Assembly: GCA_963803085.1 (NCBI GenBank)
Contig: CAWDLE010000019.1
Location: 1 to 64,000, forward strand
Source: JACVRW01 sp963803085
GTDB lineage: Bacteria; Actinomycetota; Thermoleophilia; Solirubrobacterales; Thermoleophilaceae
DNA length: 64,000 nucleotides
Direction of reading: 5' to 3'
Both the position numbers and the translations under genes were made by a program. Of the stretch, positions 41,464-50,297 are shown piece by piece; the stretch's first letter is position 1; each line of letters begins with the position of its first letter. Below the pieces are notes generated by a model. It saw nothing but the letters and a program-made list of their open reading frames with translations, was not told the DNA's origin and searched no databases.

Positions 41464-43472
41464 GAGACCGCCTCCTCGACCTTCGTCCTGGACCCCTTGT
41501 CATCCTTTGCTCCGGCTGAGAGCGACTGCCGCCAGCCCAGCAGGAGCTTGTGCACGGCTGCCGCCCCGATAATCGGCTCAGTCGGTGGCGTGAGCCCGGG
41601 TGGGTAGAGGATGAAGGGCCGGGTCTGCGGGCCGCCGAGGCCACCGTGGAAGGAGATCAGCTCCTCGAAGGCGCAGCCTTCGTCAAGCACCGGGTCGTAG
41701 AAGCTGCCGACCATCACGTCCGCGACGTGCGCGAAGCGGTCCGTGCGAAGCAGGTGCTGTGACGCCGTGGGCGAGAACGGGGCCAGCGGGTCGTCGCCCT
41801 CGATGCGTCCCTCGTCCAGATAGTTCGTGCCGCTTGGGCCGAGCACCACCGCGCCGCGTGCTTCCGAGTGCACCAGCAACCAGCCGATGTGTGGGTGCTC
41901 ACGCAGCGCCGGGATGAGCTTCGGATGACGACTCTCCATCTCCTCGAGCGTGAGCCTCCGCTTGGCCTCCATCAGATAGACGAGGCCCAGGTTGCCGGAG
42001 CCGAGCACCACGACATCGCGGTCCGAGACGTCGTTCTTCGCTCGCTTCTCCGGGCGCCGGCCGGTTGCCTCGTTCACCGCCGTCCCGACCATCGCGCTCT
42101 GCTCGTCACCGCCTGCAAAGCCCGCAACGTTGCCCGTCGCCAGCGCGCGTTCGACGAGTTCGTCCAAGCCGTAGCCGTTGCGCTGCTTGAAGGTCGCACC
42201 CTGCGTCTGCCCATGATCGGAGAGAACGACGATCCTGTACGGACGTGGGGCATAGCGGATTGCGCGGGCGATCCGCTCGAACTGCTGGTCGAGCTTGCGC
42301 AGGGCCTCGAGCGTGTCGGCTCGCTGAAGGCCGGAATGGTGGGCAACCTCGTCATAGCTCGAGAACGTGGCGTACACCGCCGGACGTCCACGCATCAGGT
42401 CCGTCAGGACACCGAACACGATCAGGTCGCGCACCACCACACACATGGCGGCGCGCATGAAGGGATAGGCGCCGCCGCGATGACCACGGGGACGAACGTC
42501 GCGCCGCGTGGCACGCGCGGCCGCCGTCAGCTCGAGCGCCACCTCCCAGAAGAACAGCGTCAGTGCCCGCGTCACGTTGAAGCCGTTGGCGAGGAACGCG
42601 CGATATCCCGGATTTGCGCTGCGCTCCGCATCGACGCGGCTGACGGTGAGGATCGTCTCCTCCGCCTCTCCTGAAAGCAGGTTGCCGCGGCTGGTGCCGC
42701 CGTTCGCGAGCAGCCCGTTCCCGGTTGAGTGGCGACGTTCGAGCTCGGCGCAGTCCGCGGGGGCGGAGCATGCGATCAGGCGGCCCGACTCCTTCTCGAC
42801 CCACCGGAACGCCGGCATGTCCTCGTTCGAGCCGAGCAGGATCCCCGCCTGGCTTGCTCCGGTCTGCGAGGAGAGATCCGGCTCCCACTCGGCCAGCCGG
42901 TAGCCGTCCTCCGCGATCCAGCTCGCCATGTTCGGGGCACTGCCGTCGCGCATGGCATCGCGCAGCACCGGGAGAGCGAGACCGTCGATCTCGAGGAACA
43001 CGATGCCGGGCACGTCCGTCGGCGCACTGGCGCCCTGACGGCGCGCGATCCGGCGCGTGACGCGGAGGTTGTAGGCATCGTCGTCATTCGTGCCGAGCAG
43101 GGTCTCGATCACGACGCTCGCAGCCGACATGACCAGGGCGGCGAGCAGGGCATCGCCGAACGAGCCGACCTGGACATCATCCGGCAGCACATCAGCGGCG
43201 ACCTGAAGCAACAGGGCGTCCGCGGCGAGGACCAGCAGAAACCCAGTCAGCAGCATGAACGGGAGCCGCAGCGCCGCGAGCGCCGGCGGCACCACCGCGT
43301 TCAGAAGCCCGATCGCCGCGGCAACCACAAACGCCGCGCCGGACTGATCGAGTCCGAAACCCGGCACGATCGCGGCGGCCAGGTAGATGGCCGCGGCGGC
43401 CGTTGCCCAAGACAGCAGGAGCCGGCCAGGCCGGAGTCGCAGCTTCTCGGGCTCCCAGCTCATCGAACTCAC
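41460..43472 (-). CDS. Phage-holin-like membrane domain fused to an alkaline-phosphatase-superfamily enzyme
   Basis: A 670-residue protein. Residues about 15-125 form four hydrophobic helices of the Phage_holin_4_2/Mmp4 type (LLLSWATAAAAIYLAAAIVPG, LLNAVVPPALAALRLPFMLLTGF). The rest is a metal-dependent phosphatase or phosphodiesterase of the AP superfamily: IVFLEIDGLALPVLRD (first Asp), SSQTGASQAGILLG near 203 (Thr nucleophile), SSYDEVAHHSG (Asp and His), VVLSDHGQTQG (Asp-His) and ISFHGGLGG (last His). The nucleophile region is not CxPSR, so it is not a sulfatase target of the nearby FGE. Substrate is unknown; envelope phospholipid or teichoic intermediates are possible. It starts an operon with the DUF6325 protein. 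Confidence 0.87.
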   Translation of the reverse strand: MSSMSWEPEKLRLRPGRLLLSWATAAAAIYLAAAIVPGFGLDQSGAAFVVAAAIGLLNAVVPPALAALRLPFMLLTGFLLVLAADALLLQVAADVLPDDVQVGSFGDALLAALVMSAASVVIETLLGTNDDDAYNLRVTRRIARRQGASAPTDVPGIVFLEIDGLALPVLRDAMRDGSAPNMASWIAEDGYRLAEWEPDLSSQTGASQAGILLGSNEDMPAFRWVEKESGRLIACSAPADCAELERRHSTGNGLLANGGTSRGNLLSGEAEETILTVSRVDAERSANPGYRAFLANGFNVTRALTLFFWEVALELTAAARATRRDVRPRGHRGGAYPFMRAAMCVVVRDLIVFGVLTDLMRGRPAVYATFSSYDEVAHHSGLQRADTLEALRKLDQQFERIARAIRYAPRPYRIVVLSDHGQTQGATFKQRNGYGLDELVERALATGNVAGFAGGDEQSAMVGTAVNEATGRRPEKRAKNDVSDRDVVVLGSGNLGLVYLMEAKRRLTLEEMESRHPKLIPALREHPHIGWLLVHSEARGAVVLGPSGTNYLDEGRIEGDDPLAPFSPTASQHLLRTDRFAHVADVMVGSFYDPVLDEGCAFEELISFHGGLGGPQTRPFILYPPGLTPPTEPIIGAAAVHKLLLGWRQSLSAGAKDDKGSRTKVEEAVS

Positions 43473-43516
43473 GGTGCGATGAAGCTAGCGGGTCGCAGTC
43501 GGGCTACATCATCCGA

Positions 43517-44236
43517 TCAGGGTGATGGCGTTCGCCAGAACCGCTCGAGTGGCGCTCCAGCGAGGTACGACTTCAGAACGAAACCCCGGGCGCCGCTGGC
43601 GCGGACTCGCTCCTTCGCGGCGGGCGGGTCGTTCGCCGACATGAGGAGCACAGCCAGGTCGGGTTGGGCCCGGACCAGAACACGGGTCAGCTCGAATCCG
43701 CACCCATCGGGCAGGCCGACATCGACCAGCAGCGCGTCCGGCGAAATGCGGCCGACCGCATTGAGCGCGGCTGCGGCAGTACCGACCTCCCCGACCACGA
43801 CGTAGCCGCGCCGTTGCAGGAGCTCTCGTGCAGCGCGCCGAAACGGCGGCGAGTCGTCCACGATCAGGACGCATAGCGGACCACCATCGGTGTCGACCAG
43901 GCGGCACCCGACATGACGGCTGGCCAGCTCGCGGGCCTCCGCCAGGATCTGCCCCGCGGCGCCCCGCATGGAGGGGATCGTCATCGTCACTTTCCAGCGC
44001 CGGTCCAGGAGGCGCGGGAACTCGGGGCGGATCTGGACGCGGCCGTGTCCCATGCCGCGCAGCTCGCTCGCCAGCACGGCGGCCTCGCTCAGGCCGGGTG
44101 CCTCGAACTCGAGAAGCAGATGATCGGATCCGGCAAGCACATGGCCGCATGGTTGCTGGCGCCCGTACGCTCCGCCATACCGCAGTTGGGGGATGTTGGT
44201 GAGCTCAGGCCGGCACGGCGTCGTGGCCAAGAGCAT
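43517..44236 (-). CDS. Response regulator with receiver domain and no output domain
   Basis: A 239-residue protein (207 if started at the GTG at 44140). The N-terminal ~110 residues (LLLEFEAPGLSEAAVLASELRGMG, IRPEFPRLLDRRWKVTMT) are unlike known output domains. The C-terminal ~120 residues form a receiver: CVLIVDDSPPFRRAARELL, phosphorylation Asp in LLVDVGLPDG, Thr/Ser in LLMSANDP, and Lys in GFVLKSY. There is no DNA-binding segment after it, so it probably acts by protein contact, for example with the LuxR proteins encoded just upstream. It overlaps the preceding gene by 32 bp if the ATG at 44236 is used. Confidence 0.75.
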   Translation of the reverse strand: MLLATTPCRPELTNIPQLRYGGAYGRQQPCGHVLAGSDHLLLEFEAPGLSEAAVLASELRGMGHGRVQIRPEFPRLLDRRWKVTMTIPSMRGAAGQILAEARELASRHVGCRLVDTDGGPLCVLIVDDSPPFRRAARELLQRRGYVVVGEVGTAAAALNAVGRISPDALLVDVGLPDGCGFELTRVLVRAQPDLAVLLMSANDPPAAKERVRASGARGFVLKSYLAGAPLERFWRTPSP

Positions 44237-44792
44237 TCGCGACGAGATGAGCCCGTGAGCGCGCGCGCAGCTTCGTCATCGAGTTGCGGACGTGCGTACG
44301 CACGGTCTCATGTGCGATCTGCAGCTCGTCGGCGATCTCCGGCCCGGTGCTTCCGAGCGCGATCATCCGCACGATCTCCTTCTCGCGTTTCGAGAGCGAG
44401 CCGGCGTCGCGCTCGGACAGCGTGGTGCGGCGGAACTGCCCGCCCCAGCGCGAGGTGCTGAGCGCCACGACCAGGACCAGCCGACGCCCGGTCACCACTT
44501 CCACGGTGGCCCCCCACTGCACGCCGGCACGGCTCGCGTCAGCGCAGATCAACTCCGCGTCTCCGGTCCACTCACCGACCGCCAGCGCCGAGGCCCAATC
44601 CTCAGCCGAGAGGCGCGAGCGCTCTGCGACGAAGCGGGAGATCGGCTCGCCGATCACGCGCCCGCGCGGGTACCCGAGGAGCTTCAGGCACGCGCCGTTC
44701 ACATCGACGAGGATGCGGCGGTCGTCCAACAGGACCATTGCGTTGCGGGACTGTCTGAACGCCGTCTCGAAGAAACCCGACCAGCCGTTCAC
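44205..44792 (-). CDS. PAS-domain LuxR-family transcriptional regulator
   Basis: A 195-residue regulator with an N-terminal PAS domain (FRQSRNAMVLLDDRRILVDVNGACLKLLGYPRGRVIGEP) and a C-terminal LuxR winged-HTH of about 60 residues (LSKREKEIVRMIALGSTGPEIADELQIAHETVRTHVRNSMTK). The GTG at 44792 overlaps the stop of the LAL regulator by 4 bp (GTGA). PAS domains sense redox, light or small molecules; the cofactor cannot be told. Three consecutive leftward regulators (44789-46951, this one, 43517-44236) look like one operon. Confidence 0.86.
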   Translation of the reverse strand: MNGWSGFFETAFRQSRNAMVLLDDRRILVDVNGACLKLLGYPRGRVIGEPISRFVAERSRLSAEDWASALAVGEWTGDAELICADASRAGVQWGATVEVVTGRRLVLVVALSTSRWGGQFRRTTLSERDAGSLSKREKEIVRMIALGSTGPEIADELQIAHETVRTHVRNSMTKLRARSRAHLVANALGHDAVPA

Positions 44793-46951
44793 GCCGCCCG
44801 CAGCCCGTCGAGCAGACCCGCGGCGGCCGCGTGCGAGACCGCCTCCGAGCGCGACGATGCGTCGAGCTTGCGATACAGCGCGCGGACATGGGTCTTGACC
44901 GTGTTCGTCGAAACGAACAGCTGCTTTGCGATTGCGGGGAACGAAAGATGCGTGGGAAGCATCCGCAGGACACGCAGCTCGGCCGCGGTGAGGGTGAGCC
45001 CGTCTCCTGCCGAGCCGGTGGCCGCCTCGAGCTGTGAACACGCCTCCGTAAGCCAGGCCCGGAGGGTCGTGGCCTCCGGGATTCTCCGCACCAGGCGGGC
45101 CGCCCCGGCGAGTCGCGATCGCGCACCCGCGACGTCACTCAGGCCGAGCGACGCACGGGCGAGCGCGACGCGCGTCTCGGCCTCATACCACGGAAGGAAG
45201 TCCACGAGCCTGGCGGCCAGCCTGTTCGCAGTGCCCAGATCGCGATGCGCGTCCTCGACCCGGCCGGCGTGCGAGCGCGCCAGGGCAGAGACCGCGTACA
45301 CCAGCGCAACGATCGGGTAGTCAGCCAGGCCGCAGCCCTCGACCCGGGAGCGTGCTCGCTCGCTCACCGTCGTGGCGGCGTCCCAATCGTCCTCGTCCAT
45401 TTCAAGCAGCGCGAGCTGCGCAAGGCAGAGCGCCTGGACGTGTGGAGCCGTCACCGCGCTCGAGCGAGCGCCCTCTTCCAGCGCTGCACGAGCCCGTGGC
45501 CGATCGCCGGTCAGGTGATGCCCGACGCCGGCGAGCAGGTGCGCGAAGGATCGCGTGTCGCCGTCCTCTGGAGACACCGCGCACGCGCGTGCGGCGTCTC
45601 GGCCCATCTGCGCCAGGCCATCCTCCGCGACCACGGCGCGCATGAGCTGGGCGGCGCCGTCGAGCGTGCATGTGGCCGTCGAGGGGTGCCGGGCCAGGGC
45701 GCGGGTGGCGGCCGACGCCCAATGGCGCGCCTGGTCACCGTCGCCGTCTGCAAGGCGGCTGGCGGCCGACGTGACCGCCAGCGCCGGGACGTCCGCGATC
45801 TGGTCCTCGTTGAAATGGTCGAGCCAGCTCCGCAGGGCTTGATTGCCGCCGTGTCCTATGTATGAGCTCGCGTGGCGCCACAGCAGCTCGCCGGACTGCT
45901 CGAGGTCTCCGGCGACCACCGCGTGCTGGATGGCGGAGTCGATATCGCCATGCACCTCGTACCACGCGCTTGCGCGGGCGTGAAGCTGGGGCTCGCGCCG
46001 CGGGTCGAGCCGGCGCAGCTCGGCGCGAAGCATCTGCCTGAACAGCGGGTGGTGGCGATACGCAGTGCCGCCCCGATCAAGGCTCACCAGCAGCACATTC
46101 GAGCGCGCGAGCTCACCCAGCGTCCTGGCGGAGCCGCTCTTCTGGAGCACTGCGTCGCAGACGGGCCCGGCCAGGGTGCCGAGAATTGAAGTCCGGAGGA
46201 GAAAGGTCACCTGATCCGGCGCGAGCTCCGCCAGCAGCTCGTCCCGCAGGTAGTCAGCCACCACCTGGTCGTCGCCGGCAAAGCGGGACAGCGCACCGTC
46301 CACGTTCCGCTGTTCGCGCAGGGACAGCGCCGCCAGGTACAGGCCCGCGGGCCAGCCCTCGGTCCTGCGCATCAGCGTGTCGAGCCCATCACTCGCGACG
46401 CGCATCCCGGCCGCGGCCAGCAGAGCAGCCGCCTCAGAGCGAGTCATCGCCATGTCACCAGCTCGCAGTTCGGAGATCCTCCGGTCGGCTCGCAGGCTGC
46501 CAACGGGCAGCTCCGGCTCGGACCTCGACGCCAGCGCAATCTGCGAACCGGACGGCATCGAGCGGGCCAGCTCGTCGAGCGCCCTGAAGGTTTCCGGTCC
46601 GCTGATCAGGTGGGCGTTGTCGACCACCAGCACGGTCGGCGCGCGGCCGTCGTGCACAGTCCGCCTGACCGCCGCGAGCAGCCGCTCGGAGTCGGTGTCG
46701 CCGGCGGCCAGGTCGATCCACGCGAATCGGCGCCCGTCGCAGGCGGCCCATTCCGATAGCAGCGTCGTCTTGCCATAGCCGGCTGGGGCCACGAGCAGCA
46801 CGAACTGCGCCTCACGTGCCTCCGAGAGCCGGCGGGCGAGCCGAGGCCGCGCGACCAACCCGCGCGGACGCGTGGGAGGCCGGCACCCCGCAGCCTCGCG
46901 GCGCCGGAAGCGATGGGCGGCGGGCAGGACAGCGGTTGAGGCAGGTTCCAT
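44789..46951 (-). CDS. Large ATP-binding LuxR (MalT-like, LAL) transcriptional regulator
   Basis: A 720-residue STAND-type regulator. Walker A VAPAGYGKTTLL is near residue 57, Walker B VLVVDNAHL near 127, and a sensor-like WPAGLYLAALSL region near 215. TPR-like helical repeats fill residues about 330-650, and a LuxR HTH lies at the end (LTAAELRVLRMLPTHLSFPAIAKQLFVSTNTVKTHVRALYRKL). The ATG at 46951 (MEPASTAVLPA) was chosen; an upstream GTG at 47008 is possible. In MalT such proteins bind a small effector with ATP and activate transcription. It is divergent from the response regulator at 47068. Confidence 0.88.
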   Translation of the reverse strand: MEPASTAVLPAAHRFRRREAAGCRPPTRPRGLVARPRLARRLSEAREAQFVLLVAPAGYGKTTLLSEWAACDGRRFAWIDLAAGDTDSERLLAAVRRTVHDGRAPTVLVVDNAHLISGPETFRALDELARSMPSGSQIALASRSEPELPVGSLRADRRISELRAGDMAMTRSEAAALLAAAGMRVASDGLDTLMRRTEGWPAGLYLAALSLREQRNVDGALSRFAGDDQVVADYLRDELLAELAPDQVTFLLRTSILGTLAGPVCDAVLQKSGSARTLGELARSNVLLVSLDRGGTAYRHHPLFRQMLRAELRRLDPRREPQLHARASAWYEVHGDIDSAIQHAVVAGDLEQSGELLWRHASSYIGHGGNQALRSWLDHFNEDQIADVPALAVTSAASRLADGDGDQARHWASAATRALARHPSTATCTLDGAAQLMRAVVAEDGLAQMGRDAARACAVSPEDGDTRSFAHLLAGVGHHLTGDRPRARAALEEGARSSAVTAPHVQALCLAQLALLEMDEDDWDAATTVSERARSRVEGCGLADYPIVALVYAVSALARSHAGRVEDAHRDLGTANRLAARLVDFLPWYEAETRVALARASLGLSDVAGARSRLAGAARLVRRIPEATTLRAWLTEACSQLEAATGSAGDGLTLTAAELRVLRMLPTHLSFPAIAKQLFVSTNTVKTHVRALYRKLDASSRSEAVSHAAAAGLLDGLRAA

Positions 46952-47067
46952 GGGCCAGTGAAAGCATCGAGCCGCACGGCCTGCCGGGGCAAGGGCGCGC
47001 GCCCCCATGTTCCGGTAGGTGAGAGCACCACCGCTCTGCGGGGCGCTGGACCACCTATGGTTTGGGC

Positions 47068-47745
47068 GTGGCCATCAGGGTTGCCCTTGCCGAAGACAGC
47101 CTCATCGTTCGCGAGGGCCTCCAGCAGCTGCTCTCGACCGAGCCGGACATCACCCTGGTGGCCTCCTGCGGCGATCTCGACTCGCTTCTGGAGGCGGTCG
47201 AAACCCACGCGCCCGACGTGGTTCTCACCGACATCCGGATGCCTCCCAACCAGACCGACGAGGGCATACGCGCGGCGACGACCCTGAGTGAGACACACCC
47301 ACAGACCGGTGTTGTGGTGCTGAGCCAGTACGGCCACCCCAGCTATGCGCTCGCGCTGCTCGAGAACGGGTCGGATCGGCGGGCGTACCTGCTGAAGCAG
47401 CGAGTGCACGAGCGCGCTGAGCTTGTGAGGGCAATCAGATCCGTGGCCGACGGTGGCTCGGTGATCGATCCGAAGATCGTCGAGGAGCTGGTCAGTGCCA
47501 AGGCGCGCGCCGAGAGCTCCCCGCTCGCCGAGCTGACGCCGCGTGAGAGAGAGGTCCTGGCGGAGATCGCGCAGGGGAAGAGCAACACTGCGATTGCTGA
47601 GTCGCTTGTGCTCACCAAGCGCGCAGTCGAGAAGCACATCAACTCGATCTTCCTGAAGCTGAACCTCTCGGAGGCCGAGGACGTGAGCAAGCGCGTGAAG
47701 GCGGCGCTGGTGTTCCTCACTGCAGCGAACGCTCCTCCGCGGTAG
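47068..47745 (+). CDS. NarL/FixJ-family response regulator
   Basis: A 225-residue regulator. The receiver has RVALAEDSLIVREGLQQLL, the phosphorylated Asp in VVLTDIRMPP, Ser/Thr in VVVLSQYG, and Lys in YLLKQRV. The LuxR HTH follows (LTPREREVLAEIAQGKSNTAIAESLVLTKRAVEKHINSIFLKL). GTG at 47068 gives MAIRVALAED; a TTG at 47062 adds two residues. It lies before the glutamate decarboxylase gene, separated by a hairpin, so it may control that gene. No histidine kinase is adjacent. Confidence 0.9.
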   Translation: MAIRVALAEDSLIVREGLQQLLSTEPDITLVASCGDLDSLLEAVETHAPDVVLTDIRMPPNQTDEGIRAATTLSETHPQTGVVVLSQYGHPSYALALLENGSDRRAYLLKQRVHERAELVRAIRSVADGGSVIDPKIVEELVSAKARAESSPLAELTPREREVLAEIAQGKSNTAIAESLVLTKRAVEKHINSIFLKLNLSEAEDVSKRVKAALVFLTAANAPPR

Positions 47746-47754
47746 CCATATCAC

Positions 47755-47772
47755 CCGCATCGAGTGATGCGG
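47755..47772 (+). terminator. Hairpin between the response regulator and glutamate decarboxylase
   Basis: CCGCATC (47755-47761) and GATGCGG (47766-47772) form a perfect 7-bp stem with a GAGT loop, ten bases after the regulator stop. No T-run follows. It is most likely a terminator or attenuator before the decarboxylase. Confidence 0.42.
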
Positions 47773-47827
47773 CGGCCGCGCGTACGCGGTTGGATCGCAC
47801 TTCGCGAGCGCTCGAAAGGAGCTGGTG

Positions 47828-49208
47828 GTGGAATCCGCAACTGAGATCGACGGGGCACTGGCCACCCGCTACGGGAACAAATTCCTCGTCGACGCGGTTC
47901 CCGACAACGCCCTTCCTGCCGTCGGGATGCCGGCCATGGACGCGTTGCGGCTGGTTTCTGAGGATCTGACCCTCGAGGGCGATCCGATGCGGAACCTTGC
48001 CACGTTCGTAACCACCTGGATGGAGCCCGAGGCGCAGAGGCTCATCGCAGCGCAACCTCCACCGCAACTTCATCGACCACGCCGAGTACCCCCGCACGGC
48101 AGAGATCGAGCAACGCTGCATTCGGATTCTCGCCAGCCTCTTCCACGCCCCGGGCGAGACCACGGGCGCGCGCACGCAGGGTTCGTCCGAGGCGATCATG
48201 CTCGGCGCCCTATCGCTCAAGTGGAACTGGCGCGCGCGGCGCGAGGCCGCCGGCAAGTCGCTCGACAGGCCGAATCTCGTCTTCGGAGGGGACGTCCACG
48301 TTGTGTGGGAGAAGTTCTGCCGCTACTTCGACGTCGAGCCGCGGATCGTCCCTCTCCAGGAGCACCGGTACACCATCGGGCCCGATGACGTGGAGCCCCA
48401 CATCGACGAGAACACGATCGGCGTGGCGGCCGTCCTCGGGACCACATTCACAGGGCAGTCCGACGACATTCCGGGGATCAACGAGCTGCTTGCGGCGGTG
48501 GAGGAAAGGGACGGTCTGCACATTCCGCTGCATGTGGACGCGGCGAGTGGCGGCTTCGTTTGGCCGTTCCTCTATCCGGACTCCGAGTGGGATTTCCGGC
48601 TCAGCCATGTTCACTCGATCAACGTGTCCGGGCACAAGTTCGGCCTGGTATATCCGGGTGTGGGGTGGCTGATCTTCCGTGAGCCCAAGGATCTGAGCGA
48701 GGACCTGGTCTTCTACGAGAACTACCTCGGAAAGACCGACGCGACGTTCACCCTCAACTTCTCGACCGGCTCCGCGATGGTCCTTGCCCAGTACTACAAC
48801 TTCGTCCGCCTCGGCCGTGAGGGCTACACATACGTGATGGAGAGGATGCGGCAGAACGCGTGTGTTCTCGCGGAACATCTCTCCAGCTCCGGCGAGTTCG
48901 AATTGGTGGGCGAGGACGATGAACAGCTGCCGCTCGTGGCGTTCAGGTTGGCCCACCCTCGGAGCTTCGACGAGTTCGACATCGCGTGGCAGCTCTCAGC
49001 GGAGCGCGGCTGGATGGTGCCGGCCTACACCCTGCCGCCCAACGCGCAGGACGTGACGATCATGCGCGCCCTGGTCAAGGAGACCCTCAGCCGCGAAATG
49101 GTCGACACGCTCGCTGCGGACATCGCGCGAGCGTGCCAGACCCTGGACGACAAGGGCGGGGTCCACGAGTCCGAGCGCCAGCGCGTGAAGACCTCGCCTG
49201 GATACTGA
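47828..49208 (+). pseudogene. gadB: Glutamate decarboxylase, one-base frameshift
   Basis: A PLP-dependent enzyme removing CO2 from glutamate to give GABA, a proton-consuming step used in acid resistance. The first 75 residues (ATRYGNKFLVDAVPDNALPAVGMP and the MDALRLVSEDL stretch) are in one frame. After an extra base near 48053 the rest is in the next frame: NLHRNFIDHAEYPRTAEIEQRC, GSSEAIMLGALSLKWNW, HVDAASGGFVWPFL, and the PLP lysine in SINVSGHKFGLVYPG near residue 268. Deleting that base gives 459 residues, against 466 in E. coli GadB. Start is the GTG at 47828 after AAAGGAG. No glutamate/GABA antiporter is present in the window. The intact frame argues for a sequence error. Confidence 0.83.
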
Positions 49209-49210
49209 AC

Positions 49211-49474
49211 GTGGCCGACTACGAGCACATGTCCTCACGTGAGCTTCACGACCTCGCGGTGCGACATGCCCGTCGCCACGTCGACATCCGCTTCTTCTGG
49301 CAGCTGATGGAGGTCCTGCCGGCCGCGCAGGCCGCGGCCGGCGATCTGCGCGAGGCCGAGGCGGACGTTGTCCAGATGACCGCCCATCTGAACGACATCA
49401 CGGATGCGGGCCGTGGCGAGGTGGCAGAGGTGCTGCGGCCGTTCTACATCGACTACCTCACCCGGAAAGTATGA
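49211..49474 (+). CDS. Small acidic helical protein downstream of glutamate decarboxylase
   Basis: An 87-residue protein from the GTG at 49211, two bases after the decarboxylase stop, so probably cotranscribed. It reads as three helices (SSRELHDLAVRHARRHVDIRF, PAAQAAAGDLREAEADVVQMT, VAEVLRPFYIDYLT). The long frame that begins earlier (48986) is a shadow of the decarboxylase. I do not recognise a family. Confidence 0.6.
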   Translation: MADYEHMSSRELHDLAVRHARRHVDIRFFWQLMEVLPAAQAAAGDLREAEADVVQMTAHLNDITDAGRGEVAEVLRPFYIDYLTRKV

Positions 49475-49496
49475 TGTGACCGCTCTGGCCCGGCTC

Positions 49497-49525
49497 TACC
49501 TTGAGCTCCTGTACCTTGAGCTCCT
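49497..49525 (+). repeat. Short tandem repeat, 15-bp period
   Basis: TACCTTGAGCTCCT occurs exactly at 49497-49510 and 49512-49525, separated by one base. It lies in the 87-bp gap between the small protein and the DUF6325 gene and may be a slippage product; no regulatory role is apparent. Confidence 0.7.
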
Positions 49526-49561
49526 CTGGTCCGAGCGCCACACCGACGAATGGAGGCATGG

Positions 49562-50008
49562 ATGGAAGCGCACGAGGACGAACTGGGCCCAGTCGACATC
49601 GTGGTGATCGCGTATCCCGCCGGCGCACCGATGACCGGCGACGCTGTCCCGATATTCGTCGATCTCGTTGAGCGCGGAATCATCCGCGTGCTTGACGTTC
49701 TCTTCGTCATGCAGAACGAGGATGGAACGGTCTCCGGCTTCGAGGCGACCGATCTGGACGGCGACAGCATCGGCGACCTCAAGGTCTTCGAGGGGGCATC
49801 TACGGGCCTGTTGGGCGAGGAGGACGTCGCATCTGTCGGCGAGACGCTCGAGCCCGGGACCGCCGCCGTGATGATCGTCTACGAGAACCGCTGGGCAGCT
49901 CCGTTCGCGGCCGCCGTGCGTCGCAACGGCGGCGTGCTGGTGGCAAACCACCGGATCACGGCGCAGGAGCTGATGGACGCGATCGATACCGCTGACGCGG
50001 TGTCCTGA
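49562..50008 (+). CDS. DUF6325 family protein
   Basis: A 148-residue protein starting at the ATG at 49562, five bases after GGAGG (49552-49556); the ATG at 49550 is in frame but would overlap that site. Core: LGPVDIVVIAYPAGAP, VDLVERGIIRVLDVLFVM, GEEDVASVGETLEPGTAAVMIVYENRWA, then VLVANHRITAQELMDAI. This is the clearer DUF6325 member of the window; function is unknown. The following SHOCT gene begins 16 bp later, suggesting an operon. Confidence 0.86.
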   Translation: MEAHEDELGPVDIVVIAYPAGAPMTGDAVPIFVDLVERGIIRVLDVLFVMQNEDGTVSGFEATDLDGDSIGDLKVFEGASTGLLGEEDVASVGETLEPGTAAVMIVYENRWAAPFAAAVRRNGGVLVANHRITAQELMDAIDTADAVS

Positions 50009-50024
50009 ACCGAAAGGAATTGTC

Positions 50025-50297
50025 ATGCCAGGTTTGCTTCGCGGGATGGCCCGTGTCGCCGTAGTGTCGGGCACCGCGACCGCCGTATCGAATCGCACCA
50101 GCCGTCGCCAGGCGAACCGCTGGGCCGCTCAGGACCAGCAGGCGTACGAACAGGAAGCAGCGCCTCCGCCAGCAGCCGCGCCCGCGCCCAGCGGCGAGAG
50201 TCGCATCGACCAGCTGAAGGCGCTCGGGGAGCTCAAGTCACAGGGCGTGCTCAACGACGAGGAGTTCGAGGCGGAGAAGGCCCGGATCCTCGGCTGA
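50025..50297 (+). CDS. Small SHOCT-domain protein
   Basis: A 90-residue protein: an N-terminal basic region (GLLRGMARVAVVSG, SNRTSRRQANRW), a Gln/Glu/Pro-rich linker and a C-terminal SHOCT motif (RIDQLKALGELKSQGVLNDEE, FEAEKARILG). SHOCT is a ~30-residue oligomerisation module. The ATG at 50025 lies ten bases after AAAGGAATT. It is one of four SHOCT-tailed proteins within 9 kb. The end overlaps the convergent RDD gene by 47 bp. Confidence 0.84.
   Translation: MPGLLRGMARVAVVSGTATAVSNRTSRRQANRWAAQDQQAYEQEAAPPPAAAPAPSGESRIDQLKALGELKSQGVLNDEEFEAEKARILG

Noticed and set aside
41460..43472. Phage holin pointing to a prophage
   Set aside because: The holin-like helices are fused to a phosphodiesterase, and no other phage gene is present.
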